Part shown: in pieces, positions 6,103-11,980 of the stretch
How the letters are laid out: each line of letters starts with the position of its first letter
Numbering within the stretch: position 1 is the first letter of the stretch
Assembly: GCA_031413495.1 (NCBI GenBank)
Contig: JANOFE010000086.1
Coordinates: 1 to 13,757 of the forward strand
Source: JACMNW01 sp031413495
GTDB lineage: Bacteria > Pseudomonadota > Alphaproteobacteria > Rhodobacterales > Rhodobacteraceae
DNA: 13,757 nucleotides
Direction: 5' to 3'
The notes under the pieces: model-generated
What the model was told of the DNA's origin: nothing
Databases searched by the model: none
Seen by the model: only the letters and a program-made list of their open reading frames with translations
Translations under genes and position numbers: made by a program

Positions 6103-6393
6103 ATGCATATCAGAACATCAATCGCGGCACAAAGTTATGCGCAAGCCCGGTCCGCTGCCGCCCCAAAGGCGCAGGCGGGCGGGGCCGAGGCGGGCTTTGG
6201 CAAACTGGTTGGCAGCTTTGCTGAAACGTTGGCGCGGGGCGAGCAAACCGCAAAATCCGCGATGACGGGCGGGGCCGATCCGCATTCGCTGGTGCAGGCT
6301 TTGGCGGCATCGGAACTGGCGGTGGAAACCGCCGTCACCGTGCGCGACAAGGTTGTTGAGGCGTATCAGGAAATTCTGAGGATGCCGGTATGA
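6103..6393 (+). CDS. fliE: Hook-basal body protein FliE
   Basis: A 96-residue protein that joins the MS ring to the proximal rod and is the first substrate through the export gate. The N-terminal third is alanine-rich and low in structure. The second half carries the FliE pattern: FGKLVGSFAETLARGEQTAK, the Ala/Gly turn, then DPHSLVQALAASELAVETAVTVRDKVVEAYQEILRMPV-type helices. AAAGGG at 6091-6096 precedes the ATG by six bases. Its stop shares ATGA with the fliQ start. Confidence 0.95.
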   Translation: MHIRTSIAAQSYAQARSAAAPKAQAGGAEAGFGKLVGSFAETLARGEQTAKSAMTGGADPHSLVQALAASELAVETAVTVRDKVVEAYQEILRMPV

Positions 6394-6656
6394 CCGAAGC
6401 CGCGATATTTGATACTTTGCGCCAAGGCCTGTGGATTGCCGTGGTCATTTCCGCCCCGCTTTTGACGGTAGCCTTGGTTGCAGGCGTGGCGGTTGGCCTG
6501 TTCCAAGCGCTAACCTCGGTGCAGGAAATGACGCTGACATTCGTGCCAAAAGTGGGCGCAATGTTGGTCGTGTTCTGGGTGTCGATGAGCTTTATGACAT
6601 CAACCCTCGTCAGCTTTTTCCAGGGGCATATCATTCCCCTGATTGCAGGGGGCTGA
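6390..6656 (+). CDS. fliQ: Flagellar export gate protein FliQ
   Basis: An 88-residue inner-membrane protein of the FliP-FliQ-FliR export channel. Two hydrophobic helices are visible at about 14-38 and 53-75, joined by the conserved QALTSVQEMTLTFVPK loop (39-54). The length is typical. It overlaps fliE by four bases, with GAGGA at 6378-6382 as ribosome binding site. Its partner FliR is in the opposing operon (11201-11980), while FliP is not in the window. Confidence 0.96.
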   Translation: MTEAAIFDTLRQGLWIAVVISAPLLTVALVAGVAVGLFQALTSVQEMTLTFVPKVGAMLVVFWVSMSFMTSTLVSFFQGHIIPLIAGG

Positions 6657-6660
6657 AGCT

Positions 6661-7374
6661 ATGGATGCGGCAGGATATACCACGCTGACAAGGCAAGCGG
6701 GCCTGATGCGTGAAATGCAGGTGGTGGCCAATAACATCGCCAATATCTCGACCAACGGGTTTCGGCGCGAAGGCGTGATCTTTGCAGAATATGTCGCAGA
6801 CCTTGATGACGGGCCGTCGCTTTCCATGGCGCATGGCACCGGGCGGATGGTCGATCTGGGGCAGGCAGGGCTAAGCCAAACCGGCGGCAGTTTCGATTTC
6901 GCCATTCAGGGCGATGGGTTTTTCCTGATCGACACGCCGCAGGGCCAACAACTGACGCGGGCGGGCAGTTTTACGCCGTCTGCCGAGGGTGAATTGGTCA
7001 CGCCTGACGGCTTTCGCTTACTCGATCAAGGCGGCGCGCCTGTGTTTGTGCCGCCGGATGCGGGAAAAGTGGCAATGGGGTCAGACGGCACGCTATCGGC
7101 CAATGGCGTGCCTTTGGGCAAAATCGGGCTGTGGCAACCGGTGGACCCGCTGCAGTTGCAGCACCAGTCAGGCACCAGTTTCGCCTCCCCCAGCGGGGTA
7201 GAACCGGCCACCGGCGGCACCGTGATGCAGGGGTATCTGGAAGACAGCAACGTCGATGCCGTGTCTGAAATTGCCCGCATGATCACCGTGCAGCGCGCTT
7301 ATGAATTGGGCCAGACGTTCCTTGACCGTGAAGATGCCCGTGTGCGCGATGTCGTGCAAACGCTGGGAAGGTAG
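6661..7374 (+). CDS. flgF: Flagellar rod protein FlgF
   Basis: A 237-residue rod subunit at the proximal end of the distal rod. The N-terminal signature is NNIANISTNGFRRE (24-37), the middle has the FAIQGDGFFLIDTPQG motif shared by FlgE/F/G proteins, and the C-terminus ends in VQRAYELGQTFLDRED-type helix. ATG 6661 is preceded by GGGGG (6648-6652); an upstream TTG at 6643 would overlap fliQ and add only six residues. It is clearly paralogous to the next gene, flgG: both contain a QGYLE-S-VDAV stretch before the last helix. Confidence 0.93.
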   Translation: MDAAGYTTLTRQAGLMREMQVVANNIANISTNGFRREGVIFAEYVADLDDGPSLSMAHGTGRMVDLGQAGLSQTGGSFDFAIQGDGFFLIDTPQGQQLTRAGSFTPSAEGELVTPDGFRLLDQGGAPVFVPPDAGKVAMGSDGTLSANGVPLGKIGLWQPVDPLQLQHQSGTSFASPSGVEPATGGTVMQGYLEDSNVDAVSEIARMITVQRAYELGQTFLDREDARVRDVVQTLGR

Positions 7375-7383
7375 GAGCCTTAG

Positions 7384-8169
7384 ATGAAAGCCCTTCAAAT
7401 CGCCGCCAGCGGGATGAGCGCACAGCAGATGCGGGTGGATGTGGTGTCCAACAACCTGGCCAACATGTCGACCACGGGCTACAATGCCCGGCGCGCCGAT
7501 TTCGCCGATCTGCACTATCAACAGCTTGCAAGGCCGGGCTCAGTGACCGCCGAAAATGGCACTGTGCTGCCCACCGGTGTGCAAATTGGCCTTGGCGTGC
7601 GGCCATCAGCGGTATCGGTTGTGCTGGCGCAAGGCTCGCTTACCCAAACCGGCGGCGATCTGGACGTGGCCCTTGAAGGCAAGGGGTATATCGAGGTTAC
7701 GCTGCCTTCGGGCCTGTCGGCCTATACCCGCGACGGCGCGCTGAAACGCACGGGCGACGGGTTGATCGTGACTTCTGACGGCTTTCACGTGGCCCCCGGC
7801 ATCACCATTCCATCTGATGCGCGCAGCTTGTCGGTGAACGCGGACGGTGAGGTTTACGCCTATTTCAACGACCGCGTGGAACCCGAATTGCTGGGCCAGT
7901 TCAACCTTGCCGGTTTCACCAATGAAAAGGGGTTGGAGGCGATGGGATCGAACCTGTTTCTGGAAACGCCCGCCTCCGGCCCCGCGCGAGTGGGCACGCC
8001 TGGGCAAGACGGGCTTGGCACCCTGCGGCAGGGTTATCTTGAGGAAAGTTCGGTAGATGCGGTGCGCGAAGTGACGGAACTGATCAAGGCGCAACGGGGA
8101 TATGAGCTGAACGCAAAAGTCATCACCGCCGCCGATCAAATGCTGTCAGCCACCACGCAGGTGCGCTGA
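7384..8169 (+). CDS. flgG: Flagellar distal rod protein FlgG
   Basis: A 261-residue subunit of the distal rod, the shaft that passes through the P and L rings. It starts MKALQIAASGMSAQQMRVDV, followed by the signature NNLANMSTTGYNARR (23-37). The C-terminal D0 helix AQRGYELNAKVITAADQML is textbook FlgG. AGGAG at 7373-7377 overlaps the flgF stop and sits six bases before the ATG. The length matches the family (about 260). The last base of its stop codon is the first base of the flgA start. Confidence 0.97.
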   Translation: MKALQIAASGMSAQQMRVDVVSNNLANMSTTGYNARRADFADLHYQQLARPGSVTAENGTVLPTGVQIGLGVRPSAVSVVLAQGSLTQTGGDLDVALEGKGYIEVTLPSGLSAYTRDGALKRTGDGLIVTSDGFHVAPGITIPSDARSLSVNADGEVYAYFNDRVEPELLGQFNLAGFTNEKGLEAMGSNLFLETPASGPARVGTPGQDGLGTLRQGYLEESSVDAVREVTELIKAQRGYELNAKVITAADQMLSATTQVR

Positions 8170-8585
8170 TGTGGCGGATTTTGTTTCTGATCCTGCCCGA
8201 ACTGGCGTTGGCTGACAGCCTTGTCGCCACCCGCACCATTCGTGCGCAAAGCGTGGTGCAGGCGGATGACGTAACGCTGGTGGCGGCGACTATTCCGGGT
8301 GCGCTGGCTGGGGTGGAAGGTGCCGTCGGGCTGGAAGCGCGGGTAGCCATTTACGCAGGCCGCCCTATCAAGGCCGCCGATCTGGGCCCGCCTGCGCTGA
8401 TCGACCGCAATCAGATTGTCTCGCTTTCCTACCAGTCGGGTGGCCTTGCCATTCTGACCGAGGGCCGCGCCTTGGCCCGGGGCGGCGCGGGTGATGTGAT
8501 CCGTGTGATGAACATAGCCTCACGCAGCACTGTGTCGGGGCGTGTGGCCCCAGATGGCACCGTGCATGTGGGCCCGAATTTCTAA
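8169..8585 (+). CDS. flgA: Flagella P-ring assembly chaperone FlgA (short form)
   Basis: A 138-residue periplasmic protein that helps FlgI form the P ring around the rod. A signal peptide is clear: WRILFLILPELALA with probable cleavage after residue 15. The mature part is an SAF-like fold with RTIRAQSVVQADDV, a YAGRPIKAADLGPPALIDRNQIV stretch and a GRVAPDGTVHV end. It is shorter than enteric FlgA (about 219 residues), lacking an N-terminal domain, which is common in alphaproteobacteria. It overlaps flgG by one base. FlgI, its client, is not in the window. Confidence 0.9.
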   Translation: MWRILFLILPELALADSLVATRTIRAQSVVQADDVTLVAATIPGALAGVEGAVGLEARVAIYAGRPIKAADLGPPALIDRNQIVSLSYQSGGLAILTEGRALARGGAGDVIRVMNIASRSTVSGRVAPDGTVHVGPNF

Positions 8586-8600
8586 AGCTTAGCTCTAAAG
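8581..8600 (+). repeat. Tandem 7-base repeat between flgA and flgH
   Basis: TCTAAAG occurs at 8581-8587 and again at 8594-8600, a 13-base period. The first copy contains the flgA stop codon and the second includes the start of the flgH ribosome binding site. It probably reflects chance or a small duplication; the effect would be two A-rich SD-like words, only the second at a useful distance. Confidence 0.3.
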
Positions 8601-8609
8601 GACCTGTCG

Positions 8610-9329
8610 ATGAAATATCTTTTGTTTATTTTTCTTGTGCTTGCGGGCTGTGGGCGGCTTGATCAGGTGGGCCGCGCGCCTGCATTTGAACCCTTGGAAG
8701 GCAGCTATCAACATCACGCACTGTATTCCGCAGGGCTTCCTGAGGAAACCGAAGCAAGCGGCCCAACCGACGCGTCATCGCTGTGGACGGCGGGCGAAAG
8801 CTCGCTTTTTGGCGACCGGCGGGCCGGTGGGCGCGGTGACATTCTGACTGTGGTGATCGAGATCGACGAAAAGGCAGAGATTTCAAATTCATCGGGACGC
8901 AGCCGGTCTGGCAAGGAAAAGCTTGGTATCCCTTCGCTTTTGGGTATCCCGCAGCGGCTTGATACCATTCTGCCCGATGGTGCGAGCATGGCCGATGCGG
9001 TCAGCGCGACATCGTCATCGTCTTATCAAGGCAACGGGTCTGTTGCGCGCAATGAAAAACTGACGCTACGGGTGGCTGCTACGGTTGTTGAAGAACTGCC
9101 CAATGGGGTGCTGCGCATTGAGGGGCGGCAGGAGGTGCGGGTGAACAACGAACTTCGCGAATTGATAGTGACCGGCTATGTGCGCCCGGTGGATGTATCG
9201 CGCCAGAACGAGATCACCTATGACAAGATCGCAGGTGCACAAATTTCCTACGGCGGGCGAGGGCAGATATCGGATGTGCAGCAACCGCGTTACGGCCAAC
9301 AGGTGGCTGACGTGCTGTTGCCGTTCTGA
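8610..9329 (+). CDS. flgH: Flagellar L-ring lipoprotein FlgH
   Basis: A 239-residue outer-membrane lipoprotein that forms the L ring bushing for the rod. The signal sequence ends in the lipobox LAGC with the lipidated cysteine at 14. Conserved FlgH blocks follow: SLWTAGESSLFGDRRAGGRGDILTV, IDEKAEISNSS, and the C-terminal EGRQEVRVNNELRELIVTGYVRPVDVS and QPRYGQQVADVLLPF. AAAGGA (8597-8602) lies seven bases before the ATG. The gap to flgA is 24 bases and contains a small direct repeat; the fliL-type gene follows after five bases. Confidence 0.96.
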   Translation: MKYLLFIFLVLAGCGRLDQVGRAPAFEPLEGSYQHHALYSAGLPEETEASGPTDASSLWTAGESSLFGDRRAGGRGDILTVVIEIDEKAEISNSSGRSRSGKEKLGIPSLLGIPQRLDTILPDGASMADAVSATSSSSYQGNGSVARNEKLTLRVAATVVEELPNGVLRIEGRQEVRVNNELRELIVTGYVRPVDVSRQNEITYDKIAGAQISYGGRGQISDVQQPRYGQQVADVLLPF

Positions 9330-9334
9330 CCGCC

Positions 9335-9787
9335 ATGAAAAAATTGATCCTTCCCTTGATCCTTGGGCTGATCGGTCTTGGCGCAGGTGTTGGCACAGGG
9401 GTTTTCCTGCGTCCCGCGCCTGACGCGGATCATGCCGAGATGGCGCCAGAAGAACCTGCGACACCGCCCGAATACGTAAAACTGAACAATCAGTTTGTTA
9501 TTCCGGTCGTTGAAGATGGCCATGTGTCGGCACTTGTGGTGCTTGCCCTTAGCCTTGAAGTGACCACCGGCAGCACAGAGGCCGTCTTTGCGACAGAGCC
9601 AAAACTGCGCGATGTGTTTTTGCAGGTGCTGTTTGATCACGCCAATGCAGGCGGCTTTAAGGGGTCGTTCACCGATGCGTCAAACCTTGTGGTGCTGCGT
9701 CAGGCCTTAAAAGAGGTGGCGATGCAGGTGCTGGGCGATGCGGTGAAAGACGTGCTGATCGTCGATATTGCGCGGCAAGACAGCTAA
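9335..9787 (+). CDS. fliL: FliL-family flagellar basal body protein
   Basis: A 150-residue inner-membrane protein with one N-terminal transmembrane helix (about 4-25, LILPLILGLIGLGAGVGTGVFL), a short Pro/Glu-rich linker and a periplasmic FliL-type domain. The domain contains YVKLNNQFVIPVV, LSLEVTTGS, EPKLRDVFLQVLFDHANAGGF and a final VLIVDIARQDS. FliL rings stabilise stators around the motor and support torque under load. No good Shine-Dalgarno precedes the ATG, five bases after the flgH stop, so reinitiation from flgH is likely. Its position after flgH rather than beside fliM is noteworthy; a second FliL paralog elsewhere is possible. The stop overlaps the stop of the opposing gene. Confidence 0.85.
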   Translation: MKKLILPLILGLIGLGAGVGTGVFLRPAPDADHAEMAPEEPATPPEYVKLNNQFVIPVVEDGHVSALVVLALSLEVTTGSTEAVFATEPKLRDVFLQVLFDHANAGGFKGSFTDASNLVVLRQALKEVAMQVLGDAVKDVLIVDIARQDS

Positions 9788-9814
9788 CCCAATTTGGCCT
9801 GAACGCCGCGCAAT
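9767..9814. terminator. Perfect 10-bp inverted repeat at the convergent operon ends
   Basis: ATTGCGCGGC (9767-9776) and GCCGCGCAAT (9805-9814) are exact reverse complements separated by 28 bases. The two stop codons of the converging operons (TAA 9785-9787 on plus, TAG 9786-9784 on minus) lie inside the spacer, almost at its centre. Each arm is also coding: one for the end of the FliL-type protein, the other for the end of the opposing protein. It would form the same GC-rich stem in either transcript. No T-run follows. Confidence 0.5.
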
Positions 9815-10116
9815 GCCTGATCTTTGCCAAAAGCCTGGCCCGCTGCATCGCGGGCTATGTGCAGATCAGCGGTCTGACGCGCCAGCACAAGATTGATTTC
9901 CGCCCGCCGCAAGTCTGCCCAAAGTTGATAGCGCAGCGCTGCCTGATGGGCCGCAACCGGCGACAGGTCGGTTGCAGGCGCAGCCTTGTTCAGGCTGGCC
10001 AACAGATCAAGGCTATGTTGGCGTTTGGCTGCCGCCGCGCGCAGATCGGCAAGTTTCACATCCAGGAGCAGCTGGGTAATCTGCGACAGCCGGACAAGAT
10101 CTTTTGCTTTGGTCAT
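9784..10116 (-). CDS. Small helical flagellar protein, possible divergent FliJ
   Basis: A 110-residue soluble protein I do not recognise by sequence. It has an N-terminal helix (about 1-45) rich in Leu, Ala, Lys and Arg, a short Pro-containing break (AAPATDLSP, 45-53) and a long second helix (about 54-105) with many Ala/Arg/Gln. Two long helices of this kind, one containing RYQLWADLRRAEINLVLAR, resemble FliJ, the coiled-coil stalk of the export ATPase, which is rarely recognisable in this group and is missing next to fliI. It overlaps flhB by ATGA (10113-10116), so it is co-translated with export-gate genes. The FliJ idea is inference; an unrelated assembly chaperone is possible. Confidence 0.75.
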   Translation of the reverse strand: MTKAKDLVRLSQITQLLLDVKLADLRAAAAKRQHSLDLLASLNKAAPATDLSPVAAHQAALRYQLWADLRRAEINLVLARQTADLHIARDAAGQAFGKDQALRGVQAKLG

Positions 10117-11204
10117 TTGCGCGCCCTCCTTGCGCGTTTGCGCATGGCTTCCGCAAAGCGGATGGATGCCGCCACGGCGCGGTAATGTTCGGGACGGATT
10201 TCTTGGCCCACCTCAATGCTGGCATGCAGCGCCCGTGCCGTGGGCGGATCGGAATGAATGGGAATGCCTGCCTCTGCCGCCTTTTCGCGAATGCGGGCGG
10301 CAATTTCATCTGTGCCTTTGGCCAGACAAACCGGCGCTTGGCGGCCTGCGCGGTTCCATTTCAGGGCCACTGCGTAATGGGTGGGGTTCACGATAATGAC
10401 ATCGGCCTTTGGCACATCGGCCAGCATCTGGTTGGTGGCAATATCATAGCCGCGCTGGCGACGTTGCGCCTTCATATGCGAATCGCCGTCCTGATCACGT
10501 TGCTCGTCGATCATGTCTTTGCGTGACATCCGGTTTTGCCGGATATGCTGAGCGTGCTGCCAAAAGAAATCTATTCCACCTGTGACAGCGGCGATGATCA
10601 AAACCAGCATCATGAAATTGATCAAGAGCCGCATCAACAGCGCACTCGACAGTGCCGGGGCCAGATAAAGCGTGCCGATCACATCATCGGCATGACGCAC
10701 CAGAAACATCGCAAGAAGCGTCGAAATGACCAAAAGTTTGACAAAGCTTTTGCCAAATTCAAACAGTCCCGTGCGCCCGAACTTTTGCTTGAACGTCGAA
10801 ATTGGCGATATGCGCGACAATTTTGGTGCCAGTTTGTCTGGCGTGAAGATCAATGTTTTACTGGCCAGAAGATAGGCCAATACGGCCAAGCCCGGCAAAG
10901 CAAAAAACGGCAAAACGGCCCATATCATCGACATCATCAGGCTGGCAAAAGGCGCGGCCCCACCGCGCATAAGCAGGGGGGCAAAGGTATCTGCCTGATC
11001 CAGCAGAACGGTGCCGACGCCCCCCAAGGTTTGCAGGGATTGCGCGCCAAGCGTGACCGTGGCCAGCAGCAAACCCGCATAACCGAAGGCGGTTGCCAGA
11101 TCAGCGGAGCGGGCAATTTCGCCCTTGGCTCGTGCATCATCGAGCCGCTTTTGCGACGGGTCGTGTTCCTTTTCGGCGCTGTCATCGCCCGTATCGCCGC
11201 TCAT
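10113..11204 (-). CDS. flhB: Flagellar export gate switch protein FlhB
   Basis: A 363-residue inner-membrane protein that wraps the FliPQR channel and switches export from rod/hook to filament substrates by self-cleavage. The N-terminal EKEHDPSQKRLDDARAKGEI is the classic FlhB start. Membrane helices lie around 36-58, 89-113, 153-171 and 185-212. The linker MSRKDMIDEQRDQDGD leads to the cytoplasmic domain with the autocleavage site NPTH at 273-276 (within VIIVNPTHYAVALKW). The length is typical (about 350-380). It overlaps fliR by four bases at its start and the small helical gene by four at its end, forming a tight export-gate operon. Confidence 0.97.
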   Translation of the reverse strand: MSGDTGDDSAEKEHDPSQKRLDDARAKGEIARSADLATAFGYAGLLLATVTLGAQSLQTLGGVGTVLLDQADTFAPLLMRGGAAPFASLMMSMIWAVLPFFALPGLAVLAYLLASKTLIFTPDKLAPKLSRISPISTFKQKFGRTGLFEFGKSFVKLLVISTLLAMFLVRHADDVIGTLYLAPALSSALLMRLLINFMMLVLIIAAVTGGIDFFWQHAQHIRQNRMSRKDMIDEQRDQDGDSHMKAQRRQRGYDIATNQMLADVPKADVIIVNPTHYAVALKWNRAGRQAPVCLAKGTDEIAARIREKAAEAGIPIHSDPPTARALHASIEVGQEIRPEHYRAVAASIRFAEAMRKRARRARK

Positions 11205-11980
11205 GGTGCCACCGCGAATGGGGCGGCAACGTAGCTGTCAATCGCGGAAATCCAGACGGCAAGGGCCAAGGGCGTGACAATAGCCAAAAGTAACAAGCCG
11301 CCCAAGGCAAGTGCTGGCGCGCCGACAAAAGACACCATCAGGGTTGGCATCGAACGGTTGATCACGCCAATCGCCACGTTGTAGATCAGCGACGCCACCA
11401 CAAACGGTGCCGCCAGCGCAAAGGCCAATGAAAAGGCGCGCGCGATTTGGAAAAGCCCCCAATCGGCGGTGTCGGCGGCACCGGGAAACTGGCCTGCGGG
11501 CAACGGACCGTAGGACAGGATCAACAGCTCCGCCACATGCAGATGCAGCCCCGCCATCACCGCAAGCGCCAACCCGGCCATGACCAGAAGGTTTGCGATG
11601 GCGGGTTGCGGTTCCGGGCCGGTGCCTGCGAACAGCTGGGACAGCGTGGTTGCCTGCGCAATAATGGTGCCCGCGATTTGCAAAGCGATGATGAAAAACC
11701 GCAAGCCCGCGCCGATAGCCAACCCTGCGATCACTTCGGTGATCAGTGGCGTCGCTTGGCCAGGTTCAATTGCCACAAGATCGACCGATACGGCAGGGGC
11801 CACAACGGCCGTAAAGGCCAATGCCAAAACCAGTTTCACCCGCTGTGGCACGGCCTGTTCGCCAAAGGCGGGCATCAAGGCCATCGCGGCGCCCACCCGC
11901 AGGAACACCAAAAATCCGACCCAAAGCACATCTTGCCCAAGGCCGGACAGCTGTGTCGCAAGGGCGATCATTTCGGTCAT
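11201..11980 (-). CDS. fliR: Flagellar export gate protein FliR
   Basis: A 259-residue polytopic inner-membrane protein, the single-copy component of the FliP5-Q4-R1 channel. Hydrophobic helices run through most of its length, and family features are visible: FLVFLRVGAAMALMPAFGE (about 23-41), VPQRVKLVLALAFTAVVAP, and the conserved C-terminal region with NRSMPTLMVSFVGAPALALGGLLLL. The length matches FliR (about 250-265). It shares ATGA overlaps with flhA upstream and flhB downstream. The ribosome binding site is weak, consistent with coupled translation. Confidence 0.95.
   Translation of the reverse strand: MTEMIALATQLSGLGQDVLWVGFLVFLRVGAAMALMPAFGEQAVPQRVKLVLALAFTAVVAPAVSVDLVAIEPGQATPLITEVIAGLAIGAGLRFFIIALQIAGTIIAQATTLSQLFAGTGPEPQPAIANLLVMAGLALAVMAGLHLHVAELLILSYGPLPAGQFPGAADTADWGLFQIARAFSLAFALAAPFVVASLIYNVAIGVINRSMPTLMVSFVGAPALALGGLLLLAIVTPLALAVWISAIDSYVAAPFAVAP

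Noticed and set aside
10536..11234. 232-residue plus-strand ORF opposite flhB
   Set aside because: Antisense to flhB; Gln/Arg/His-rich composition without motifs.
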